This document shows positions 17,786 to 25,978 of a stretch of DNA of 47,403 bases, in pieces (positions within the stretch are counted from its first letter, which is position 1; every line of letters starts with the position of its first letter). The notes beneath the pieces are model-generated. The model worked only from the letters and a program-made list of their open reading frames with translations, had not been told where the DNA came from and made no database searches. Source of the DNA: Gemmatimonadales bacterium (GTDB taxonomy: Bacteria; Gemmatimonadota; Gemmatimonadetes; Longimicrobiales; Gaopeijiaceae). The position numbers were made by a program, and so were the translations under genes. The stretch lies in assembly GCA_007695195.1 (NCBI GenBank), contig REEG01000135.1, positions 1 through 47,403 of the forward strand, in the 5' to 3' direction.

Positions 17786-18997
17786 CCCGCCGTCCCCACC
17801 CGCTGACCCCAACTTCGCCTCGCCGGCCATGGACGGCTCCTCGCCCCACTCCGTCCCCACCTGTGAGCCTTCCTCCGCGTCGGGTCTGAGAAAGGACGAC
17901 GGACCGGGCAGTTCTGGCAGGGACTCGGCCAGGAGCGAGTCCAGTCGGTCCACCACACCCCGATCCACCAGCTTGAAGAACGCCTCCACCACCTGGGGAT
18001 CGAACTGCTTCCCCTCACCGGCACGGATGTAGTCCAACGTCTCTTTCCGGGTGAAGGCGCGCTTGTACGGACGTTCGTGGCTCAGGGAATCGAAGACATC
18101 GGCTACCGCCACGATCCGTCCCGTCAGCGGGATGTCCACTCCGCGCAGTCCCTTCCCGTACCCGGCCCCATTCCACCATTCGTGATGGGACGTGGCCACT
18201 TCCGCCGCCATCTGCAGGAGGCGAAAGCGGCTGCCTGAGAGGATGCGTCTGCCGATGTCGGTGTGCTGCTGCATGGTGGCAAACTCATACTCCGAGAGCG
18301 GACCGGGTTTCATGAGGATCGAATCGGACACCCCGATCTTTCCCACATCGTGGAGGGTGGCGGCTCGCCGCAGCAGACGAACATCCTCTTCCGGCAGCCC
18401 CACCTCCCGGCCGATGAGCGCCGACAGCAGTCCCACCCGTTCCGCGTGCCGGCCCGTGAGGTCGTCGCGATATTCCGCCGCCAGCGCCAGACGATGGAGG
18501 ATCTCCACCTGCGCTTCCGCCAGATCACGGGTACGCTGCTCCACCCGCTCTTCCAGCGTACGGTTGTGGCGCTGCAGCCGGAGGTGCAGAACGCGGGCTT
18601 CCAGGAGATTCTGGATCCGGAGCAGCACCTCAGAGGTATTGAAGGGCTTGGTGAGGAAGTCCCGGGCCCCCATGGACAGCGCCTGATCCTGGACCTCTTC
18701 GCTCAGGTCTCCGGTCAGGACCAGGATGGGGAAGTACTCCTCCCGTGGAATCACCTCCGAGAGCATCTCCAGGATCCCGAATCCGTCGATCCACGGCATG
18801 TGGAGATCCAGGAGGAGGAGATCGGGCTCGAAGGTTTCAAAGGTCCGCATCACCATGCGTGGATCCGTCAACGCGCGCACCTCGGCGAACCCAGCTCGAT
18901 TCAGGAGCCGTTCCAGGACCCGAACATTGGCGGGTTCGTCATCCACCGCCAGGATGCGGCAGCCCAGAACCTCACTGGCCAAATCCGTCTCAGGCAT
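17744..18997 (-). CDS. Response regulator with HD-GYP phosphodiesterase domain
   Basis: A 417-residue two-domain protein. The receiver domain (about 12-130) has the acidic pair at D19-D20, phospho-acceptor D64 in LLLLDLHMP and the conserved K117. After a coiled-coil linker (about 140-165) comes an HD-GYP domain (about 165-365) with HD at 216-217 and HHE at 271-273. Such domains hydrolyse cyclic di-GMP. The GYP signature reads GAGYGKG here, with Gly in place of Pro, and the preceding Asp is Asn, so activity may be altered. A Gly/Ser-rich tail of about 50 residues overlaps the AAA gene on the other strand. Its start overlaps the deacylase gene by 8 bp. No histidine kinase is adjacent. Confidence 0.9.
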   Translation of the reverse strand: MPETDLASEVLGCRILAVDDEPANVRVLERLLNRAGFAEVRALTDPRMVMRTFETFEPDLLLLDLHMPWIDGFGILEMLSEVIPREEYFPILVLTGDLSEEVQDQALSMGARDFLTKPFNTSEVLLRIQNLLEARVLHLRLQRHNRTLEERVEQRTRDLAEAQVEILHRLALAAEYRDDLTGRHAERVGLLSALIGREVGLPEEDVRLLRRAATLHDVGKIGVSDSILMKPGPLSEYEFATMQQHTDIGRRILSGSRFRLLQMAAEVATSHHEWWNGAGYGKGLRGVDIPLTGRIVAVADVFDSLSHERPYKRAFTRKETLDYIRAGEGKQFDPQVVEAFFKLVDRGVVDRLDSLLAESLPELPGPSSFLRPDAEEGSQVGTEWGEEPSMAGEAKLGSAGGDGGSMGGDGAASGPAS

Positions 18998-20189
18998 CCC
19001 TGGTCACCTTTGGAGGGGGAGAGGTGGGTGCGTTGACATCCTCTGAACTGCGAGGCTGCGAGTCGGGCGGTGGCACCTCCACCTCATCCGGTTCGGAGCG
19101 TCGCACCAGAAGGTAGCGCCCATCGGGAAGGGGAGTGGCCCGGTACCCCAGCAGCCTGAAGAGCGAAGGAAAGAACACCCGTCGAATGAAGGGGTGAACC
19201 CGGAAGGCCGCGGCACCACCGGACCCCGGATCTGCCTCCGGTAGAATGCCCGGGAGGAAGCGGAGCCAGCGCTCCACCCGCCGCCGCCGGAGCGCCTCCG
19301 AGACCCGAAGCCAGGACTGCCCGATGGGCCGCCCCACGAAGAAGCCATCGTCCCCGCTGCTCTGATACAGGGGAAGAAGGATATGCCCGGAGGCCGGCGC
19401 ACGCACCACCCCTCCATCCTCCTCGGCCAGCACTTCCCCCCGCTTGATGGCGGCGAAGGATCGAAGCCCCGTACGCATCCGGAATTCGCTGGTGGACTCC
19501 AGCGCATGCCGGTGGACCAGCCGAACGGCGCTGGGGAAGCCTCGGGTCGCCCGGGTAAGACGACGCCGGGGCGTCCGAACGCGCAGATCCCGCCGCGGGA
19601 TCATGGCCAGCCATCCCAGTAGGAGCCAGAGGGCGTCGGCCCCATGCTCCACCGAGATGGGATCGTCGTGCTGGCCGGCCTCGAAGGCCAGCGAAGCGAT
19701 TCCGGCAGCGTCCTGGGAGTCGATGAGGGTTCCCGGCAGCGCATCGGCGAGCCCCAACACCATGGGCACGGGGATCACCAGCGCCATGGCACGGTTCGCC
19801 AGTGTATCCCCGAGCACGGTGAAGGGCGGCCCATCTCCCGAGGTGGTGTGGATGTCCACCAGGTGGATCGGTCCGTCCGAGTCGGCGCGGATGCGGGCCA
19901 ATTCCCGGCGGAGTTCATCGCGCTGGGTGGCTTCCGCTGTGTCATCCGCTCCTTCCACATCCCAGATGCGGTTCAGGTCCCGATCCACAAAGCGCACGCC
20001 GGTAGCCAGAGCGGGCAGATTTCCCGCCAACCCCACGAAACGGCCCCGCAGGAGTCCATCTCCCGAGAGTTCCGCCGCCACGGCTTCCAGCGCCCGGACC
20101 CCGGCCGGCTCATTGCCGTGCATTCCCCCGAGCCCAACAAGGGTGGGGCCCGGGAGCGGTCCTCGGACGTCGCACAGAACCCTGTTCAT
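18990..20189 (-). CDS. Succinylglutamate desuccinylase/aspartoacylase family zinc hydrolase
   Basis: This 399-residue protein is a zinc carboxypeptidase-like deacylase (AstE/AspA clan). Metal ligands are H24 and E27 in [10 protein letters not shown] and H114 in VDIHTTSG; the DLNR motif (71-74) and E170 in AFEAGQHDD complete the active site. Relatives remove acyl groups or hydrolyse amide bonds of amino acids or short peptides. It starts at ATG 20189, overlapping the stop of the GCS2-type ligase by 4 bp. Published surveys of amidoligases note that AspA-type hydrolases often accompany GCS2-type and RimK-type ligases, so this enzyme probably acts on the ligase product. The Arg-rich C-terminal extension (about 260-399) has no clear domain. 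Confidence 0.85.
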   Translation of the reverse strand: MNRVLCDVRGPLPGPTLVGLGGMHGNEPAGVRALEAVAAELSGDGLLRGRFVGLAGNLPALATGVRFVDRDLNRIWDVEGADDTAEATQRDELRRELARIRADSDGPIHLVDIHTTSGDGPPFTVLGDTLANRAMALVIPVPMVLGLADALPGTLIDSQDAAGIASLAFEAGQHDDPISVEHGADALWLLLGWLAMIPRRDLRVRTPRRRLTRATRGFPSAVRLVHRHALESTSEFRMRTGLRSFAAIKRGEVLAEEDGGVVRAPASGHILLPLYQSSGDDGFFVGRPIGQSWLRVSEALRRRRVERWLRFLPGILPEADPGSGGAAAFRVHPFIRRVFFPSLFRLLGYRATPLPDGRYLLVRRSEPDEVEVPPPDSQPRSSEDVNAPTSPPPKVTRDA

Positions 20190-22105
20190 TCGGTGTGCCG
20201 TAGGCGCTCCTCCAATAGCTCGTAGGCAATTGGCATGAAATCCCGCTCGGTGATGAGTCCCACCAGTTTCCCTTCCCGGACCACCGGAAGACAGGCCACC
20301 GACCGATCCCGCATGAGATCGATGGCCTCCAGAGTCAGGGTGTCGGGGGCCACTGTAAGGGGATTTCGCTCCATGATGTCCTTCACCGGTGAGGCATCGT
20401 CCGAGCCCCGGGCCGAGGGATCGGCCAGGTGGCGGAGGAGGGATCGGTACGAGACCACTCCTACGAGCCGGTGATCCCGATCTTCCACCGGGATGTGGCG
20501 GATCTTCTCCCGGTCCATGACGAAGGCCACCAGATCCACCAGCTCGTCCTCATTCACCGTCACCGGGTCGGTGGTCATATACTGCTCCACCCGCAGGTAG
20601 GTGTGGGTCCACCCACCGGCCTCTTCCAGCCGGGCCGGGGCCCACCGGTGGACGGGCTCACCCTCTTCCTGGCGACGGGCCGTGGCCGCCGTCACCGCCG
20701 CCAAACGCTCGGACTGGGTCCCGGTGCCCTCCATCATGGCCAGCGACCGGAGGGTCCACTCGCTCCCGGTCTGGCCCGACTCCACCCTCTCCTCGATGAC
20801 GCCGAGGTAGCGATCCACATCGGCCGCATCGATTCCCACGCCCTCGAGTCCCTGCCGCGCCAGAGGGAGCAGCGTGTCCAGGATCAGGGGAGCCGCCCCG
20901 GTGGTCCGGCCATCGATCCAGCGGAGGCCGGCGTTCAACCCATGCCGCGCCGCCGCCAGGAAGTTGGACTTGGCGTCCCGGAAGTCCATGCGCACAGCGG
21001 GATCACCGTAACGGTCACGGGCGCCCAGGGTCAGTCCGATCCAGAAGGCGGCGTTGGCCGCCTCATCCAGCACGCTGGGTCCCGACGGGAGGGCCCGGCA
21101 CTCGATCCTCAGGTGGGGACGCCCGTCGCTGATCCCGTAGCAGGGCCGGTTCCAACGATACAGCGTACTGTTGTAGAGCTGAAGGGCCTGGAGCCTGGGC
21201 GGCCGACCCTCCGCCATGGCCTCGAAGGGATCTTCCTCCACCGGCCCGGCCATGAGCACCCGGAAGCGGGCCAGGTCCTCTTCGAAGAGCTGGGTCACAC
21301 TTCCCTCGAGCCACCGGTCGCCAAAGCGGACCCGTGGAGCCAGATCCCGCACGTACGGGGTGGCCGCCCGGGTGTCCAGCGACTGCTGGAAGAGGGCGAT
21401 CCGCGTCTCGGCCCAGAGGCGCCGGCCAAAGAGGAGGGGCGAGTTCACCGCAGCCGCCAGCACCGGGGCCATGATGAGTTGGGCCGAATTGTAGACGGCG
21501 GCGAAGTCGTCGGCCGCCACCTGGAGGTGAATCTGGCAACTGGTGTTGCACGCCTCCAGCATGACCGAGTCGTGTTGGAGGATGAGTTCGTCGGACCCCT
21601 CGATGCGAAGCTGCCACTCACCACCCCGAAGGCGGTTCAGTGCCTCGTTCAGGGTGTAGTAGCGGGCCTTGGGGGTAATCTGATCCAGGGAGAGGTCGGA
21701 CTTGGAGAGGGTGGGAAGCGTCCCGGTGAGCACCACCTCGGCGCCCTCGGCCCGAGCCGCCTCCCGAAGCGCCGCCAACCGCCCGTTCAGTTCGTCTTCC
21801 ATGCGGCGGAGGTTCCCTCCCTCCAGCCGCAGGGGCGGAAGGTTCAACTCCAGGTTGAAGAGGGCCAGCTCGGTGGTGTACGGGTCTCCACCCAGGCGCT
21901 CCAGCACCTTCAGCGCCGCCGGAGCAGGACGCCATCCCCGCCCCGTCAGGAAGACCTCCTGCTCCGCCCCGAACCGCTGCACATCGTCTTCGATCTGCCC
22001 TTCTTCGAGGAGTTGCTCCAGCGCCCGGAGATCCCGGAGGATCGCCTTGGTGAAGGTTCGAATGGCCTCGGGCCGAAGATCCGACTGCTCGAAGTGTTGA
22101 CCCAC
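20186..22105 (-). CDS. GCS2-type carboxylate-amine ligase with C-terminal CBS pair
   Basis: The 639-residue protein combines a glutamate-cysteine-ligase-like domain (about 15-400) with two CBS domains (about 505-635). The GCS2 part has the GAEQE motif near residue 46-50, ELNLP-type segments and an IECRALPSG strand typical of the fold, which uses ATP to form an amide bond between a carboxylate (often glutamate) and an amine. CBS pairs bind adenine nucleotides and commonly sense energy state. I start at GTG 22105 because it has AGGAGGG at a good distance; the frame stays open upstream. The deacylase and HD-GYP genes follow as a coupled operon. Real gamma-glutamylcysteine synthesis is possible but the context favours another product. 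Confidence 0.82.
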   Translation of the reverse strand: MGQHFEQSDLRPEAIRTFTKAILRDLRALEQLLEEGQIEDDVQRFGAEQEVFLTGRGWRPAPAALKVLERLGGDPYTTELALFNLELNLPPLRLEGGNLRRMEDELNGRLAALREAARAEGAEVVLTGTLPTLSKSDLSLDQITPKARYYTLNEALNRLRGGEWQLRIEGSDELILQHDSVMLEACNTSCQIHLQVAADDFAAVYNSAQLIMAPVLAAAVNSPLLFGRRLWAETRIALFQQSLDTRAATPYVRDLAPRVRFGDRWLEGSVTQLFEEDLARFRVLMAGPVEEDPFEAMAEGRPPRLQALQLYNSTLYRWNRPCYGISDGRPHLRIECRALPSGPSVLDEAANAAFWIGLTLGARDRYGDPAVRMDFRDAKSNFLAAARHGLNAGLRWIDGRTTGAAPLILDTLLPLARQGLEGVGIDAADVDRYLGVIEERVESGQTGSEWTLRSLAMMEGTGTQSERLAAVTAATARRQEEGEPVHRWAPARLEEAGGWTHTYLRVEQYMTTDPVTVNEDELVDLVAFVMDREKIRHIPVEDRDHRLVGVVSYRSLLRHLADPSARGSDDASPVKDIMERNPLTVAPDTLTLEAIDLMRDRSVACLPVVREGKLVGLITERDFMPIAYELLEERLRHTE

Positions 22106-22208
22106 GGCGATGCCCTCCTGATGCGGGGAGTCCGGCTCCGACCTGCACTGCACCGGAGATGACGATTTGGCAGTCCAACCTACGGGATCTCCAGGCACAA
22201 CGAAATAC

Positions 22209-22236
22209 GGCCGCGCCGCCCGAAGGCGACGCGGCC
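22209..22236 (-). terminator. Terminator of the sulfocyanin-like gene
   Basis: A 12-bp stem with one mismatch (22209-22220 with 22225-22236) closes on TTCG when read on the minus strand, giving the extra-stable C(UUCG)G loop. It is followed by GTATTTCGTTGT, a modest U-rich tail. It lies 46 bp after the sulfocyanin-like stop and before the GCS2-type ligase start. Confidence 0.72.
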
Positions 22237-22281
22237 GCACCTACTCGGGCTGCACCGAGCTGTGTCCAGCTATTCCGGTAA

Positions 22282-22866
22282 TCAGCTCCGGAAGCCCGCC
22301 TCGCCCTCGGCCGAGACGGTGAACGGCATCCACATCCCTGAGGCCGCGTGACCCACCACGTAGCAGATCAGAGCGAACTCGCCGGACTGATCGGCGACGA
22401 AGGTGATGGTCTCCTGCTCACCCGGGAGCGTCGACTCGGTCATGGACGTCGGGTTCGACGTCACGGCGCCCTCGAAGAGCGGCGTCACCTGGGAGAAGGA
22501 GTTGGGCCAGGGGCTCTGGATCTCACCCACGCCCACCGAGTGACCCATGTTGGGGTCCTGGTTGATGAGAGTGAGAGAGACCTCATACCCCTCGGGAACC
22601 ACGATCTCGCCGGCTCCGCCGTGGAGGCCGTGGAAGTTCCAGTAGTTGTTGGCGGAGGAAGTCCCGGCGATCAGGTCGATCTGCACGGTCCCGGCATCGT
22701 GGTCCACCACGAACCAGTCGGGGGTGTGCAACTCGCCCGGAGCCGCAGTGGGCTCCTCGGCGACCGGGGCATCAGCGGGAGCGTCGGCGGGAGGTGCGTC
22801 GGCGTCACCGCAGGCTACGAGGCCCAGACCAACAAAAAGTGCGACAGAGAGAGTCTTGATTCGCAT
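22282..22866 (-). CDS. Sulfocyanin-like blue-copper lipoprotein
   Basis: A periplasmic electron-transfer protein of 194 residues. The N-terminus is a lipoprotein signal with the lipid-modified Cys at 19 (LVAC), followed by an Ala/Pro/Asp linker to about residue 42. The cupredoxin domain keeps a full type-1 copper site: H109 in NMGHS, then C168, H173 and M178 in ICYVVGHAASGM. The NYWNFHG segment resembles the conserved FNG region of archaeal sulfocyanins. It could shuttle electrons between a respiratory complex and a terminal oxidase, but no such genes are in the window. It appears to be a single-gene unit: there is a terminator below it and over 230 bp of non-coding sequence above. Confidence 0.83.
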   Translation of the reverse strand: MRIKTLSVALFVGLGLVACGDADAPPADAPADAPVAEEPTAAPGELHTPDWFVVDHDAGTVQIDLIAGTSSANNYWNFHGLHGGAGEIVVPEGYEVSLTLINQDPNMGHSVGVGEIQSPWPNSFSQVTPLFEGAVTSNPTSMTESTLPGEQETITFVADQSGEFALICYVVGHAASGMWMPFTVSAEGEAGFRS

Positions 22867-23054
22867 GTGTCCAGTGTCCTTCCATTCTGGGTGGCTATTT
22901 GGTTCTCGGAACCCGGGTGGACCGAATGTCCGGACGGCCCCCCTCGGGAGATTCCGAACCGGCTCGGCAGTATCCTCAGGTGTCCGGAGCCCGGGTCTAC
23001 ACACGACCCGGCAGGGGGTGCCGCAGCGAGTTAAGATACCAACAGAGGGGGCCA

Positions 23055-23078
23055 GGGGGAAGGAACCCCACTTCCCCC
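23055..23078 (-). terminator. Weak hairpin after argJ
   Basis: An 8-bp perfect stem (23055-23062 with 23071-23078) with an 8-nt loop lies 22 bp after the argJ stop. No U-run follows on the minus strand, so it may be a transcript-end stabiliser rather than a strong terminator. The rest of 22867-23100 holds no gene; presumably it carries the sulfocyanin promoter. Confidence 0.35.
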
Positions 23079-23100
23079 GTCCCTGCGCTCGACTCCAGGG

Positions 23101-24270
23101 TCACGACGAGGCGTAGGCCGCGTTCTCCTCCACGTACCCTTCGGTGAGATCGCAACCCAGGGCCATGCCCTCGCCCGATGCCAGGCCCAGGTCGATGCGC
23201 ACATTCACCGGATCCCCGCCCAGGAGCTCGCGCACGCGTGCCTCGGGGAAGTCCACGGGCATCCCCGCCCGGATGACCTCCACACCCTGCAGGGTGATGC
23301 GGACTCGCCCGGGAACGACCCGACAGGTCACGCACTTCCCCACGGCCATGAGGAGGCGACCCACGTTGGGATCCGCTCCGTAGGCCATGGTCTTCACCAG
23401 GGGGCTGTCGGCCACGCTGCGGGCGATCCGCCCCGCCTCGCTCGAGTCCACCGCCCCCGACACCTGCACCCGGAGGAGTTTGGTGGCGCCCTCGCCGTCC
23501 CGAGCCACCAGTTCAGCCATGCTGAGGCAAACCGCGTCCAGCGCCGTCCGGAAGGCGGTGGCGCTCACCTCTCCGGCCGCGCCGTTGGCCAGCGCCACCA
23601 CCATATCCGACGTGCTCGTGTCGGTGTCGATGGAGAGGACCTGGAAGGAACGGGCGGCGGCGGCTCGGAGCATCCGGTCCAATTCCGGCGCCGGGACGGC
23701 GGCATCGGTGAAGAGGTAGACCAGCATGGTGGCCAGATTGGGAGACACCATACCGGCCCCCTTCCCCACTGCGGTGAGAGTGGCTCCCTCCACCTGGGCC
23801 GAAACCACCTTCGGGTGGGTATCGGTGGTCATGATGGCCCGGGCGGCGGGCCACAGGTCCGGACCCAGGGTGGCTCCCATCCCCTGGATTCCACGGCGGA
23901 TCCGGTCCATGGGAAGGCGCCGCCCTATGATCCCGGTGGATCCCACCAGTACCTCCTGGGGCGATACACCGGTCTCGTGTGCCGCCAACTCCGCCATCTC
24001 CCGGGCGTCTGCAAGACCGGCCGGTCCCGTGGCCACATTGGAGAAGCGGGCGTTCACCACCACCGTCCGCAGACGCCCGGCGGCGAGACGTTCCCGGGCC
24101 AGGAGGATGGGGGCACCGGGAAAGTGGTTCCGCGTCAGAAGGCCCGCCGCCGTCGCCGGCCGCCGGGAATGGAAGAGAGCCAGATCCGGAGCGTCGGGAT
24201 CGGCGCGCATTCCCACGGCTCGTCCAGCACTCACGAAGTCCTGCGGAAGTCGCGGTTCGTCCAGAAGCAC
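23101..24270 (-). CDS. argJ: Glutamate N-acetyltransferase (ornithine acetyltransferase)
   Basis: ArgJ moves the acetyl group from N-acetylornithine to glutamate, closing the cyclic arginine pathway in the cytoplasm; bifunctional versions also use acetyl-CoA. The 389-residue precursor cuts itself at the conserved KGAGMVSPNLATML, leaving T181 as nucleophile of the beta chain. The oxyanion TG pair appears in VGSTGIIG (about 109-116). The C-terminal EENAAYAS ending is typical. Start is GTG 24270 without a strong ribosome binding site. No other arginine genes are adjacent; it sits 62 bp downstream of a MarR-type regulator. Confidence 0.95.
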   Translation of the reverse strand: MLLDEPRLPQDFVSAGRAVGMRADPDAPDLALFHSRRPATAAGLLTRNHFPGAPILLARERLAAGRLRTVVVNARFSNVATGPAGLADAREMAELAAHETGVSPQEVLVGSTGIIGRRLPMDRIRRGIQGMGATLGPDLWPAARAIMTTDTHPKVVSAQVEGATLTAVGKGAGMVSPNLATMLVYLFTDAAVPAPELDRMLRAAAARSFQVLSIDTDTSTSDMVVALANGAAGEVSATAFRTALDAVCLSMAELVARDGEGATKLLRVQVSGAVDSSEAGRIARSVADSPLVKTMAYGADPNVGRLLMAVGKCVTCRVVPGRVRITLQGVEVIRAGMPVDFPEARVRELLGGDPVNVRIDLGLASGEGMALGCDLTEGYVEENAAYASS

Positions 24271-24332
24271 GGAGAGTCTCCCAGGGTCAGGGGCAAGCGG
24301 ATGCGCCCTACTGAAGGCGGCCTCCCGGAAAG

Positions 24333-24854
24333 CTAATCCTCCGGCCCTTCCAGGGAATGGCGGACGTCCTCCAGAAGGGCACCCAAGCGGCTGAGGCGTA
24401 CTGGCTCCAGGGCGGCGAAGGCGGCGTCCTCGGCCCGCGCCAGGGGTTCATCGAGACGCTCCAGAAGGGCCCGACCCTCCGGGGTGATGCGCGCCAGAAC
24501 CCGCCGTCGATCTTCCGACGAGCGCTCCCTGGACACCCACCCGCGCGCCTCCAGCCGGTCCAGGAGCCGTGTGACCCCGGGGGTTCGTTCGATCATCCGC
24601 TCAGCCACCGAGAGGGTCGGAATGCCGGCCTCGCCGGCTCCCCGAAGGATTCGCAGGACGTTGTACTGCTGCAGCGTCACCCCCTCCGCATCCACCACCT
24701 TGGTGAGACGCCGGCGCAGGAGGTCGGCATTTCGCAGAAGGGAGATTCCCACCCATTGTTCGCGGGACCGGAACCGGGTCGTACGACGAAGTCGGTCGGC
24801 GAGAGCGGCCGCGGCCTCCTCGTCGTGACCATTGTTTTCTTGATTTTCTTTCAT
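24333..24854 (-). CDS. MarR family transcriptional regulator
   Basis: A 173-residue winged-helix regulator. The DNA-binding core is around residues 60-125, with LQQYNVLRIL, a recognition helix in TPGVTRLLDRLEARGWV and the wing containing ERSSEDRRRV. A helical dimer region flanks it. Such proteins are dimeric repressors released by small ligands or oxidants. The ATG at 24854 sits inside an AT-rich imperfect palindrome, suggesting autoregulation and possibly a leaderless message. The targets are unknown; neighbours are argJ and a TPR lipoprotein gene. Confidence 0.85.
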   Translation of the reverse strand: MKENQENNGHDEEAAAALADRLRRTTRFRSREQWVGISLLRNADLLRRRLTKVVDAEGVTLQQYNVLRILRGAGEAGIPTLSVAERMIERTPGVTRLLDRLEARGWVSRERSSEDRRRVLARITPEGRALLERLDEPLARAEDAAFAALEPVRLSRLGALLEDVRHSLEGPED

Positions 24855-24866
24855 ACTTGAAAATAT
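24853..24866 (-). promoter_or_regulatory. AT-rich palindrome at the MarR start
   Basis: The 14-bp plus-strand sequence ATACTTGAAAATAT is an imperfect palindrome (five of seven pairs match) that overlaps the MarR start codon, in a short AT-rich island within very GC-rich DNA. It could be a MarR operator or a -10 region for a leaderless transcript. Confidence 0.4.
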
Positions 24867-24918
24867 GGCAGGCAGGGTAGCGAGGGCAACCACCGACGCC
24901 GGGATGGGCAGCCGGGCC

Positions 24919-25968
24919 TCACCACCCCCGCCGAGCCACCTCCGCCTCCACCGCCAGATACCCGAAGGCCGGCCACTGGCGCGGCTCCAGGAGCACCTCG
25001 TGCATGACGGCCCGGGCCTCGCCCTCCCTTCCTCCAATCTGATGGAAGGCGGCGATGCCGTACCGGAGGGTGGCTCCGCCCAGGGTGCCGGCCCCCTCCC
25101 GGGCCCTCAGAGACGCCTCGTCCACCTCGCCGGCGAAGACCCGGAGCAGGTAGAGATAGCTGGCGTTCTCGATGATCTCGTCGTCGTCGGGGAGATCCAC
25201 CAGGAGATCCGCCGCCTCGGCTCCCCGCCCCGCCCGGTGTAGCGTCAGGAAGAGCCAGTACGCGGTGGCCACACGCAGGTCCGGATTGGTGGAGACCTCC
25301 ATGCAGGACCGAAACGCCTCAGCCGCCCCTTCCCAATCGCCCTGCACGTATCGGGCGAGGCCGAGATGGTACCAGAGGTTGAAGTGGAGGGTGGTGAGGG
25401 GGATTCCCTGGGGGTTGGGCAATCCGTCCGGCTCGATCTCGTCGGGCCGGTCCGCCGCCAACACCAACCCCCGCTCCAGATCGGCCTGGGCCCGGGCCGG
25501 CTCCCGCACCGTCAGAGACCGGTGGCCCCGATGACGGAGGAAGCGGGCATCGTCGGGAAACCGCTCCAGCCCCTGGGTGAAGGTGGCGATGGCATCCCGG
25601 TACTGTCCCAGATAGGCCTCGCGGCGCCCCACCCAGATCCACGCCTCCGGATCGTCGGGATCGGCGTCCAGCGCCGCCCTGGCCAATTCCAGCTCCCGGC
25701 TCTGCTCTTCCCGGAACTCCTCGTCCAGTGGAGGTGGGAAGAGCGCCCCGCCCAGGAAGGATCGGGCTTCGGCACCGGGCACCAACGCGTCGGCGCCATC
25801 CCGGGAATCGGTGTCGGCACCGGGTCCGGTGGACACCGCCGGCGCCGCGTCTTCCAGCCCCCGATCCAGGGGCTCGGCCTGATGCCCATCTCCCCCACAG
25901 CCGGTGGCCAGCGACCCAAGGGAAAGACCCAGACCCAGCCTCAGCGCCCAACGACGACCTCGCTCCAT
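24919..25968 (-). CDS. TPR repeat lipoprotein
   Basis: The 349-residue product begins with a basic n-region, a Leu/Gly-rich hydrophobic stretch and a lipobox LATGC (Cys at about 23). An acidic linker and TPR-like helical repeats (about 90-340) follow. It is probably an outer-membrane or periplasmic scaffold. Two ATG codons lie at 25974 and 25968; I choose 25968 because the GAGGGG just after the upstream stop is correctly spaced for it. It is directly downstream of the amidohydrolase gene (10 bp from that stop), so the two secreted proteins are probably made together. Confidence 0.8.
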   Translation of the reverse strand: MERGRRWALRLGLGLSLGSLATGCGGDGHQAEPLDRGLEDAAPAVSTGPGADTDSRDGADALVPGAEARSFLGGALFPPPLDEEFREEQSRELELARAALDADPDDPEAWIWVGRREAYLGQYRDAIATFTQGLERFPDDARFLRHRGHRSLTVREPARAQADLERGLVLAADRPDEIEPDGLPNPQGIPLTTLHFNLWYHLGLARYVQGDWEGAAEAFRSCMEVSTNPDLRVATAYWLFLTLHRAGRGAEAADLLVDLPDDDEIIENASYLYLLRVFAGEVDEASLRAREGAGTLGGATLRYGIAAFHQIGGREGEARAVMHEVLLEPRQWPAFGYLAVEAEVARRGW

Positions 25969-25978
25969 GATCATCCCC

